From Linepithema humile (Eukaryota > Arthropoda > Insecta > Hymenoptera > Formicidae): 64,000 nt of DNA. A program made the position numbers and the translations under genes. Shown in pieces: positions 24,880-36,600 of this stretch (position 1 is its first letter; each line of letters opens with the position of its first letter). The stretch spans positions 27,990,764 through 28,054,763 of the forward strand of contig NC_090129.1 in NCBI RefSeq assembly GCF_040581485.1. Reading direction: 5' to 3'. Below the pieces are notes generated by a model that saw only the letters and a program-made list of their open reading frames with translations, ran no database searches and was not told the DNA's origin.

Positions 24880-25390
24880 GTACCGAGCTGAGGTGCACCA
24901 CATCGCCGACAGCTCAGTAGAAAGCACTGTCCGATGTCAGCGTACCAGCGCAAGTTGCCGCCGGAGAAGGACTCATTTGTGCATGCGCGCGTGTGCGTGT
25001 ATAGCGTGTGTCATGTGTGGAGTCGCATATGCGTGTATGTGTGCGTGTGTGTGTGTATGTATCGACTTGTCTTTACAAACATAAGTTAAGCGTGCTGTGT
25101 TCTCCAGGGCTCCCCGTGCTGGTGGGACCTTGTTTCATGACCCACATAAAGCAAGGCCGTTAACACCACTCACAGGCTGCGCACACGTACGGGCGGCGGG
25201 GCCCCAGCGAGGTGCGCTCTATGGAGGCCCACGTGTACCCCCCACCAGGTCGGCGCCGGACCCCCGCGCGAGATGGCCCCAAATTCGTACTACTTGCAAG
25301 AATCGTGGTGGTATCCGAAGGAGATAAGAGATTCGAGATACCTCCGTTCGTAGCTAGTGTGTCACTTTTAAACCGACGCAATTAAATCGA
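24880..25390. promoter_or_regulatory. Isolated GC-rich island of unknown role
   Basis: GC-rich sequence with TG-rich microsatellite-like DNA at 25031-25057, followed by a very GC-rich block at about 25170-25290 between strongly AT-rich flanks. Short frames are open on both strands (76 and 73 codons) without a recognisable domain. It could be an enhancer, a promoter of an unannotated transcript or a fragment of a repeat. Confidence 0.2.
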
Positions 25391-25980
25391 GAACCGCGCC
25401 AGCTGCTCTTAAATCCATTAAAAGTCACCATTAAAATGCGAAGAATTTTGACAAAACTGTTACTCTTCTTTTATGTCCCTTAAAACGTATTGCGAATTTA
25501 TACTAACATAATTAAAGAGAAAGATTCTATCCATACTTTTTTTACATGAAAAAAATTGCATTTTTCCACTTATTATATATAATAATTATTAAAGATAAAA
25601 AAAGAGAAGATGGCAGATATTATAGTATCTATTTATTTCTTGAATCTCTCTCTCTCTCTCTTCTTTAAAACATAATCATCTCTCTATGAAGCTGCAATAT
25701 ATTCAGAAATTAAGCATCGAATAATCATTATCAAGTTACATTGTAAAATTTCCTAAATTATTTATTCATTTTTTTATACAACTTAAGTAGGTATACGATT
25801 CAGGTTATCACGTAACTTCGTAGCAGCATTAAGGCGCGCAAGCAATCTTTGCGAAGACACGTTTTTATGGTTCATCTTGATGAAGTGGTCCTACTGGTGC
25901 GCAAAGCTTAACGAACGAGATGAGGAAGCCGCGGTCCTGGCTCTTTCTTCTCGGTGTGTTTGTACACGCGAATTGTACGT

Positions 25981-26012
25981 GTGCGTGCGTGTATGTGTGT
26001 GTGTGTGTGTGC
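25981..26012. repeat. TG-rich microsatellite
   Basis: TG/TGCG alternating run within a GC-richer island (about 25.86-26.33 kb). Confidence 0.85.
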
Positions 26013-26698
26013 GTACCGCATCTCGGCGCTTATTGTTAGTAGGTCACACCGACGTATGCGCGATGGTATCGGCGAGCGAGGATATCGTGGCAGCGCGTAC
26101 CAACGCGCGCGCGTTCTGTGTTATCGTATTCACGGTGGAGGCTGGTCGTGAGTCCGAGGCTCGCGGCGGCGTGGCACCTTGATCTTGATCTTGGCTCCGC
26201 GCAAGACCCGCCTCGCGGCAGACGCCGCCGGGAACGCCGCGGATTGTTAGCAGTCCGCATTTTCATATTTCGACCCGGTGATCGCGGGATTTTTTACGAG
26301 CACGCGGTTACCGCCGCCGCTTAAAACCGCAGATAAATGGAGATATTTTTCTTTCGAATGTAATTACCACTTTCTCACGTTTAATGGAAGAGCTCATCTC
26401 CAAAGCGTATTAAATTCATTTTTTTAAGCATAAATGTGACTTGATGCGATTTATATCATTTGTAAAGATGTGGCGATATGTAGAATAATATGTATAATCG
26501 CGCGAATGAAAATAATGAACTAAATAACAAGCACGTATATAATACAAAGTTTTTGTCATCTTTTTACTGAAAAGCATCCACTTTTTAATGTTATCGTTGT
26601 ATAAGAAATTAAATCCTATCTTTTAATGGCGATGCCATCGTATACTCGCAATAAAATCGGCTAAAATGTAAAAGAAAGATCCTATTGATTATTAAATT

Positions 26699-26812
26699 GT
26701 AAGAAAATTGTGACGTTATATTAAATAATCATTAAATATTTAATTTTATATAATTATACAGTTATATATATCAATGATTATTTAATTAAAACATCACATT
26801 TACAATTCTTGT
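26699..26812. mobile_element. Diverged foldback sequence
   Basis: The left arm (about 26699-26733) and right arm (about 26773-26812) are inverted copies that share ATTAAATAATCATT exactly. They remain alignable outward with small gaps (TGACGTT versus TGATGTT, AAGAAAATTG versus AAGAATTGT). The centre is AT only. It looks like an old foldback element, but AT-rich context lowers the significance. Confidence 0.5.
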
Positions 26813-29326
26813 ATTCTGTGTATTAAATAAAATTATAAAGGAATAAATATAATAACATTATAATATAAATATAATAAAATTAAATTTAAAAATATATATA
26901 AATCCTGGCTTATTAATGCGTGCAATTCACAAACACGATTCATGGCGGCGTCAGTGACCTAATTTGATCTTTACCTTTTCCAATCGTTTTTTAATTATTT
27001 GCCTCGTTTGTATACTGAACATAGTAAGTAACGCCATCTTACGTGATCAATCCGTACAACATCTGCTACATATAAAAAGCATCGTATAAAATGTTCACAT
27101 CACAAACTTACAGAATTACCATGGTATTTTTATAAAAATAGGAAAAGAATAATATATATATATATAACAAAAATAAAGAAGGAAGATTATATTGAGCAAC
27201 TATTTACCTTAAAACCTCCATAAAACTTGATTACTTCCTATATAATGTAAAAAGTTTCATTAACGATCAGCAATTATACCACTCATTTTAATTAATATTT
27301 AATTATACATATAAATCATTCTTTAATATATATTTGCACATAGAATTCCATATTTTATTTTCCTTACCTTGAAAGATACAGCGTATAAACATTTTCTTCC
27401 AGGCGCTATAAAATTTCAAAACAAATCAAATAAAAAGTATTATATTAAGATCTTTTTCTTTGCTCAATAATAATATAGGCAACAGCTGCTGGAGAAAAAT
27501 CGATCAGGGCCGTCAACCATACGTTTCTGTTTGCTCGTCCGACCTGGATTCACTGTTGCCTTTAAGGATGCTTTAAAAACATCACGATTTGCGTTCTCTG
27601 CTGTGTCCGCAATTATCTGTAATTATCGATCGGCTCGTCTCGGTCACGATACTTTGGACATAACTTCGTACGCGAGAAGCAGCTCCAAAGTTCATAGGTC
27701 AGGAACAATGGTTTTAGAATCACGTTCTTGATCATTCGAAATTCTTTTGTTTCTTTCTTTATTTTATTCATATTATTTCTCTATTTTTCTTTCTCTCTCG
27801 TGCAACGATTGCCATAATAGATATTCCGCCCGCATCTAGCGCGAAGTGTATCTCGGATTTTGCGTTGAAGGCGAAATCCTGCGGACACGTTCAATTTAGA
27901 ACTCGTTTCAATACTTTACCGATAATACGTGCTATATTATATGCGAATAAACGCTCGTTATCACCAATAATGTATGTTTGTCATCTTCGATTTACAATGG
28001 AACGTTCAGTTTTTGTTTTAATAACGAATAAGCCGACAAAATAATACATGTACATATTATTCTTTGTCATGCAAATTTAGTTGTATATTAATGTTTTTCG
28101 CGATAATCAATTAATCAATAAAAACATGCGTGTGTTTGCAATCTAACAAATCACCACTTTCTGTTACAGAGTTTGCACGAATGATCAATGTACTCAACGC
28201 ATTTAAATAAACTTAATATTATGTCAACAAACTTACTTTTGGACCAATGTTCAAACAAATAGATCATTCTTGCATATCTTTAATATCAACATTGAATAAA
28301 TTTCACATTTTATAATCATCGATTTTAGAGCATTTTGTATTGAAAACACAATAACTATTTTTTTTTCGTTTCAATAAATGATTTGATTTTTATTTTGCAA
28401 AATGCATATTTATAAATACAGTAGTCTTCATTAACTGTATTGTTTTCAATTGTGCTTTAATTTTACAACATTCTCAACTGTACAAACTAAAGATTTTCGA
28501 GGATTTAATCGACAAGATTAAATTGTGTTGATGACAATTTAAAGGATTCAGTGGGCGCTCTCTTTGCAACTAATCTTAAAAGATATTTCACGTTTGAACT
28601 TTATTTATAGAAGCATCAAATTTTACAAGAACAAATCATGTTATTAAATTATCGAGCTCATTGCACTATAACAAGACAACTATTTCCGGAATTTTACACA
28701 CAAGGTAGTTTCCTTTCAATTATACGAATTGCATGCATTGCAACAAACTTATCTAATAAAATATTATTATTTTTTTAACCACAACTGCAACATGCAACGA
28801 GCATAAATATAAAAAAAATTTAGTAATCCCAATATTTTCATATTCGCCTTGTACATAGTGTGAGCATAGTTTCCTTGTCAATCTATATAATTAATGTCAG
28901 TACCGGAACTAGACAATTCCACGCTGTAAAACAATAAAAAAAAAATAAATAAATATAAACCATTCCCTCATATCGTTATTGAATAAAATCGATCTTCATG
29001 TATTACGTAGCAGTTTTGACTTTAGTCCAACATAATTCCTGTGAGGTCACGATTCTCAGGCATGAGAAACCGACTAGAGAGACCACCACACCCATTAGAA
29101 CATTGCGCTTGGCTCTAATTCCGGCACTGCTTTGTAATCCGCTGATGATTTCTTTAACTCGCACTAGAAAATTCAAGCTAGTTCTCTCTCAAAGCCCAGT
29201 AGATCATTTTACACCATATTTTGATCATCGCTTCGATTATTCAAATAGTAATCAAATAGTATTTGACAGTACTTAACGTAAATTTGACAGATCAGTGCAT
29301 CCGTCACCGAATTAATAATATTAATC

Positions 29327-29332
29327 TTTATT
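29327..29332 (-). terminator. Candidate polyadenylation signal of the FAM43 gene
   Basis: TTTATT on the plus strand is AATAAA on the minus strand, about 340 bp beyond the TAA stop at 29671-29673. Other hexamers occur further downstream, so the true 3' end is uncertain. Confidence 0.3.
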
Positions 29333-29670
29333 TGCTACGAGTACTACGAGTAGTAAGGAAAATGACTCCATGACGAAATACTATTATAATAGTAATTTGT
29401 AATAAAAAGAAGAACCATTTTTGTCCAATAAGTGAAATAATCGAATACAATTTGGTAAATTTTTCAAGAACAATCAAACACATTTTACTTTAGATATTAA
29501 TACGCACTCTCGTCAAGGTGTCGGTAAACTCAGTATTTTCGTAAAGTGTAATTATAAGTGTCTTTGATTGTTCATGGAAAACTTAAATGACGAATCATGT
29601 TCGTTCATATTGATCCCCATGCGATTTGCAAAACAAAATCGTAAAAAGTTTGCAATTCGAAAGAGGCCAT

Positions 29671-30605
29671 TTAAACCATGACACCGCGCTGTGCCAATAA
29701 TTGCTTCCTTTGGTGAAGACTCGGCGATTCTATAGTAATTTCGTCGTGTTTCGCACTATCAAACGACTTGGAGGTCTTGAAATTATGTAATACGTTCAAG
29801 CAACTGTTGTTCTTCATCTCGAGAGACTTGGAATTCCTAAGTGACGCGTTCGTCAGTTTTCTGATGGTTTCCGAAATAGGATATTTGAAATCCGTTCGCT
29901 CCCTTTCCCTCTCTTTAATTCTTTGATTATCGTCAACCACCAATAAAGAATCCTTCTTTTCCGTTTTTATCGACTCCACCTCCTCCTGCTTGCTTTTCGA
30001 ATCTTCGTGTTTCGTCCTTTCATTCTCATTCTCGTCGGTCTTTACATTTCTACACGTCGTCACCGATTCCGATTGATCCCCGAACGATCGCGGGTGCTCG
30101 TTTTCTTCCTCCTCCTTCCTGTCTTCCGGACTTAACAAAGACTTTGGTGGCGCTTCAACGTAACCGCTCTCGTCGCTATCAGCCTCTTCGTCGAGAGAAT
30201 CCAGAGTTAGGAACGACGTCTCCTCGTTTTGCAGAAACTCACGGCTTATCTTGCCGGGATACTTTTCATTCGCTCGCCTCTCCCTGTTTTGCGAGTCTTC
30301 GATTCTATTCAGCATTTCGCCCCTCGGCCGATAATCCACTACGTCGTCGAGATCCTCGACGTCTTCGAAGTCGAACACGTTCGAGGTAGCGTCCTCCATC
30401 TCTTCCTCCTCCTCTTCCATCGATTCCTCCTCCTCGCTTCTCAAGGGAAACCTCTTCATGGGATTTATAGAACTGAAACGAGGACTACCGGCGCAGGTCA
30501 TGAAGTGTGGCGAGCCCTCCGAGTTTCTACGCGGTCCCAGCCCTCTGCCGGCTCTTTCATCCGAGAAGATAACTCTCTTGATTGATCCTCGTTGATCATT
30601 TTGAT
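29671..30605 (-). CDS. FAM43A: FAM43 gene coding exon 4, acidic C-terminus and stop
   Basis: Residues 335-645, ending GTT TAA at 29671. The acceptor TTCTTTTTCCAG|A at 30606/30605 keeps phase 1. The sequence is low in complexity: a Glu run at about 392-406, an Asp/Glu-rich segment FDFEDVEDLDDVVD, then Lys/Glu/Asp-rich disordered sequence with an ERERERT run. A more ordered-looking end contains SETIRKLTNASLRNSKSLE. No membrane or signal segments. The C-terminus likely evolves fast. Confidence 0.9.
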
Positions 30606-33600
30606 CTGGAAAAAGAATTTTAAAGGTAAGCAAGTTTCAAAAGAAAAATAACATTATGACTTTGTATGTCATGCCGTCGACTGGTTTCGACTCGTCGAGC
30701 AACTGCCCTTTCGACACGCAAAGATATCGCAATATGCTCAATACAAAAAACAGATATAATTAAATAGCATGTAGATTAAAATAAAAATTAATCATACGTT
30801 TATACAACGATAACTAATGCTCGTTCAATTCGTAACTTCAAATTCTATAACTAGCAGTTTATAAATAATTTAATTATGCGTAAGATACAAATATATATAT
30901 ATAATACGAAATATTATCTTGAATCCGCCATTTTTATCTTTGCGCGATTAGAAAATTGAGAAGCGTTTAAAAAATATTTACAGTTTTTGGCCACCATAAA
31001 AAACGAGAAATTTGAAAAAATCTCTTTTTAAATTCCAACATGTACAATTTTGATCGTAAGGTTTGTGAAACACTCACTCTGTGCAAGATGCTCATCTGGA
31101 CAGACGGCTCTCTCTTCGCTCGTCGCTGTACTGGCGGTTTCGCATCCGCTGGAAATGCTGCCATTCTCATCGGAGGATTCGCGGTTGAGAGCATCCAAAA
31201 GTCTGGCTATCCTCCAGCCATCTTGATCCTCCCAACTGCGCGCTACGCTCTCCAGCGAACGCAATTCCTCCAACAGCCTTTGCTGTTCTATTTCCTCGGC
31301 TACTATGTCCTCCTCGATCGCCGACAGCTTCGGCGCGCTCTTCGACCTCTCCAAGGGTGGTCGATAATTCTGACCGCCGGTGCTTAGGAGCAGCTTTCTG
31401 CGCGGCAACGACGGATTGTCGTACAGCGCGTTCGCCAGGGACAGCCTGTATCACACACACACACACACATAAACATCATGTTTTTTTAGTCTGACATTTC
31501 GTAACGATTTCCTCTTTTTAACAAAAATTTGATAGGGTAAAAAAAGAATTCTTTTTCTTTGTGTATCTCCGCGATTATTTTGCCAAAGATCCAAGTTTCA
31601 ACTTGTAAAAATTATTGCATCGTTTATTTAACTCGTCGAAATTTTTTGCTTGCTTTCCAAATGCTCCAAATGTTCCAATTTAATTCTGACGACGCGCGGT
31701 GTAAGAAGTAGCGAACCGTATTAGCGCAATTCCGGCAAGCATACCGAAGTATAGTTGACCTGTGACTTGAAAACACTGACCCGAATGCAGATCGACCGGT
31801 GATCGCTTCTTGTCCTGAATCGTGACTCGGCTGTGCGCGTATAACGATCTACAATCGTGACCGGAATCGTGACTTCGTGCAGGGGCATGCGTAACCGCGC
31901 GCGCGCCTTCTCCGCGAGCGAATAAGAGGGAGTTTCTCTTTTCTCCCGATTAATCGGAGAACAGCGCTCGCATGCCAATGATAACGACGATATAACGAAT
32001 GAGGCGCAACAAAAATGCGAGGAATTCGCAATGGCGAGCACCGTTGCCCGACATTAAAGCGAGCCTAACGGAAACACGGAAAATTCTGTGTCTGAGAAAT
32101 TGTGCCGCGCAATAAATTGCGGTTTGTTCAGTTTCCTAATGAGCGCTAATAGTAAAGCAAAGATGCGCGTCTACACGGTCCTCAAATAATTAATCGACAA
32201 TGTATCGAATAATTAATCGGCACATAAAATCGCGCAGATACACAAAAGCTGAAAAGCCTTTTTTTGCCGGCATATCGCAGAAATAGACGCACGGTGCAAA
32301 CGAACTTTGTAATGTTCTATTTAATTTTCCTCTAATGCAACTTTATTCTCGGCAAACACTCGACAATATGTTACTAATCCGATCGTAGCACTTGCTAATT
32401 CCCACTAATTGCTTGTAAACGTTAGATAATACCCGATAATTATCGCTAATATCACGATCCGTAAATTTTATCACGTTTTCTACTGTCTCCATTTACTGCC
32501 GCCATTTATCTCCGAGAAAAGACGCAAAACTTGAATGTAGTGCGTATACTCTCAATTCATCACATGAGTCGCTCGGAAGCCAAACTGATTAACGTCATTA
32601 AACAAAAAGTAGAGAAAATTGATAAACTTATAAATACTGTTTTTTTAAATTTTGTTTGAAATATGTACATAAATAAATATTGCAGAATGTATTATTAAAC
32701 ATGCAGCTTTTATGTTACAATGCAGAAAATACATAAAATAAATAAAAATATATATATCGAGAATAATTGTTTATGTATTTACAAATTTTGCATAAACTAA
32801 AAATCTGGAAATTACAGAAAAAATGAATACCATTGAATTTAACCATTAAAAATCATCATAACATTATTTATTATAAGAAGAAACCAATTGTAACATTACT
32901 TATTGCATTATTATAACATTATTTATTATTATTGAAGAATCACTATCTGATTTATCATTTTGCATATCAAAATTATTATTCTTTGATATTTTAAAAATTA
33001 TCAAATTTATTGGAAATAAAAAAATTAATTTAATTTTAATTTTATTTTCATTAATTTCAATTTCATTAATATCAATGAAGTTAATCATAATGGCTTTTGA
33101 AGTAGGTTATGTATTATTCATTAGCAATAAAAAATTTGCCTATCTTGAGATGATAAATAAGTACTTTATTTTATTAGCAAGATAATTTATTTTATTTATG
33201 AGAAGTTAAGCACAATAAGATACTAAAATTGAAAAAAATGCAAAAATGGAATTAAACACTTCCTAGACAGCAGGATTTCCAAAAAGAGTTCAAAAAGAAT
33301 TCTCTTTCTTGAATTCTTTATGATCTGCCAAAATAATTTCAAAAAATTGTCTACAAGTGCTCTTTTCTGAGTTCTTTAACCGTAAATAAAAGAGCTCACC
33401 ATGAACTTATATTTCTAACACAAAAATAGTTTTTCATAATCAGCTCATTTTGACATCATATAATATGATGCGTGAAAACAAAAAACACGCATCACCCAAC
33501 CTGACCCGACTGAGTTCTCGTCATCCATATATGTTCGTCGATTATTCTCTTTGTTATTTATATTTACCCACAAAATACTTTCCAAGTCTCGCAGTTCGTA

Positions 33601-36600
33601 GTGCATAAAAAGACACGCAGTGTGTGAAATTGTTCCTGGTACAACGATCTCTGACGCAATTTTTCGCAGGTAATTTTTTGAGATATATTTGTTATGTACA
33701 TAAAGAGCTCTTTATGATGGAATCAAAATGAACTCAGAAGTCAACGCATCCGAGCACGTTCTAACCACCTTCTGATCTGAGTGTATCAACTCAAAAAAAT
33801 TTTTTAAACTCTTTAGAAGCATTATATGAGGTCATTATGCTGTCTGGGTTTGGTTTCTGAGCGACTCACATATCTAAGAATTCTGTAATTATTATTTCAC
33901 TATTAAAATAACGTTACTCTTCGTAATTTACAATCTAAGTCTACAATCTAGCCGAGATTAAAAAGTATATTTTTGTCATTTTAATGTCATTAGAATTTTT
34001 TGAGTAGGATCTATTTTTATTTATTTCTTTCAAAGAACCATAAGACGTCTTGAAATCAGTATTATATTTTAAAACGCAAATATACGTTGAATTGTTCTAA
34101 AAGTTTATTAGTGTTTTCAATTTTATTTTCATAGAAAAAACTAGAACATTTTCCAACAATCTAATACATTGTTTCTCAGAACAAATCGCATCACGATTTA
34201 AAAAAAAAATCTCTGCAGCGCTCTCTAGGCAAGCGCTCTAAAGGTTAACGATTTGCTTTTTCTTTCGTTTTTCAAGTCCTTGTTTTTCACGTAATATTGT
34301 CACATTGACATTCCCGCTTGACAATGAAAATTATATTTTTATCATTTTATTATCATTAGAATTTTTTGAGGGATCTATTTTTATTTATTTTTTTTTAAAG
34401 AATCATAAGACGTCTTGAAATCAGAAAATTATATGTTAAAACAAATTACGCAAATATGCGTTGAATTGTTCTAAAAGTTTATTAGTTTTTTCAATTTTAT
34501 TTTCATAGAAAAAACTAAAACATTTTCCAACAACCCAATACATTGTTACTCATTGTCTCATTGTTAAAAAAAAAACCTCTGCGGCGCTCTTTAGGTTAGC
34601 GCTCTAAAGGTTAACGATTTGCTTTTTCTTTCGTTTTTTGTCCTTGTTTTTCACGTAATATTGTCGCATTGACATTCCCGCCTGACAATAAAAATTATAT
34701 TTTTATCATTTTATTATCATTAGAATCTTTTGAGGGATCTATTTTTATTTATTTCCTTCAGAGAACCGCGAGACGTCTCGATATCAGCATCATATTTTGA
34801 AGCCAATTAAGCACAAAAATGCATCAAGTTACTTCAAAAATTTATTAACTTTTTCAATTTTATTCTCACAGAAAAAAAAAATGTTCCAACAACCCAATAC
34901 ATTGTTTCTCAGAGCAAAATCTTTACTACTATTAAAAAAAAAAACTTCTGCAGCACTACAAAGATTAAAGATCTGCTTCTTCTGTTTTTTTTTTTTCCCG
35001 CTTCTAAAGACGTAACATTATTGCATTGACATTCTCACCTGGCGTTTTGCCGGGAGACCTTGTCCCGGCGAAATTCCAAGAGCGCCTGCTGCAGCCTGGC
35101 GTTCAAGATCGAGGCGAGCCTCCTCGCGGTGGATTCCTTGCTGCAGAGAGCGGCATGGCACCTGAGTTCCGGTCTCAATCTGCGGCCCTCGTGTCGGTAC
35201 ACCCAGACGAAAAGCCGGGGATGGGAGGCCGGGGCCGTGCAGTAAGTTACACGGTGTGCCCAGTACTCGGTGAGGCCGTGGTCCTTTGTGGTCGCGGTCA
35301 GACCGCCATTGGTTATGGTCAGCCTCATCGAGACGTCCGGCCGGCTGCTGGTCATGTAGTTCCGCCACAGGGTCGACACGGGCTTCTCCACGCAGCCCTC
35401 GCCTGCGGAAAGAACGGGAGGGGGGGAACCGTTAAAAAACAAAAGCACTTGGTCGTCACGCCCAGAATCCTTCGGCGGTCACGTTTTTAAAGACTCCGCG
35501 CGAAAAACCGTTTCTCGAAGCGAATATGTTTGTACTCGCCGTATTTCTTAATGTCGTTAAGCGCGTAAACATAATGAGACGACCGAGGAATGTCGTTTCT
35601 CGCCACGCGAAAGTCTCGGTTCAGCAAAGTGTGTCGCTTTAGGACAAACCTTCTATGTATGATATATGCGCATACCGGCGTTGCCTTGCGACACTCGAGT
35701 CGCGATTGTGGCGCGCAGGCCGGTGGATACGCGCGGATGAGGTAGCTCGCGCTCCGGTACTTTCGATACAGTTCGATTCGCCGCTACGCGCCGCCGTGGA
35801 TCGCGTTGCCAATTTAGAGATACAGGAAACGCGAGTACAGTTACTTGGAGCTCGAAAGCGAGCCGAGCCGGCAGGCGAAATGGCACGAGAGGGACAAAGA
35901 GAATGAGAGAGAGAGCGAGAGAGAGAGAGAGGAGGTGGAAAAGCTAAAGAAAAGAAATAGCGATGCGCGGAACGGGTAGGTGCGCGCTATCGCCTCTTTC
36001 GCGATCGATTATTCGCGAAAAAACGCGAAGAAAGTGGTCTGCGCAAAAAAAAAAAAAAAAAAAAAGTAGTAGCGCAGCGCGTATCTGAACCGCCGTTTAT
36101 CGATCGTAAACGTAGATGCGATCTCGAAAATTTGCGCTATAAAATCAACGAAGCGGCGATAAATTATAATCTAATCTAAATAGATAAACGTTGTTTTTAG
36201 GCGCAGCCTTTTTCTCCGCTCCCTTCGTGGGAGACTTGATCGGCGAACGCCGCGGAGCTAAAATTATAAATAAAGTTCGCTGATTCATCATCGACGAACT
36301 TGAATTAATTCTTCTGTAAACGAGTGTAAAAATTTGTCAGCTTCTTCACCGCGTTAAATCTACATATTTGATCTGCAATTGCGTCATTCGAGCGAATCGG
36401 TATGCCGATCAAGATTGATAATCTCCCGATCGACAAAAAGTCTCCTGTATTTTATACGATGTCTTTAGACTCGGTCATTATGCAAATGGCGCGTTATGCG
36501 TGTAATTCCTCAACGTCACACCGGCTACTTTGATATGCAGAGCGGCTTGATAACACGATGACAGTGCTTACGAAAAAGTATCGATAGGAGACGAGGAATG

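Larger units (their letters stand above)
15241..29320. other. Intergenic stretch between the two convergent genes
   Basis: About 14 kb without a gene I can support. It alternates AT-rich sequence with GC-richer islands at roughly 18.2-18.7, 19.1-19.95, 21.7-22.3, 24.9-25.4 and 25.9-26.3 kb. Open frames up to 178 codons inside these islands occur on both strands and show no domain or splice structure. Long non-coding transcripts, enhancers or lineage-specific exons cannot be excluded. Confidence 0.5.
31446..35038 (-). other. FAM43A: FAM43 intron 2
   Basis: GT-AG intron of 3.6 kb, very AT-rich. Its first kilobase (read on the minus strand) consists of three tandem units, its middle holds a candidate inverted-repeat element (33262-33848), and its last bases hold a TG repeat. 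No other coding sequence is seen. A GC-richer patch at about 31.7-32.1 kb has short open frames without a domain. Confidence 0.85.
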
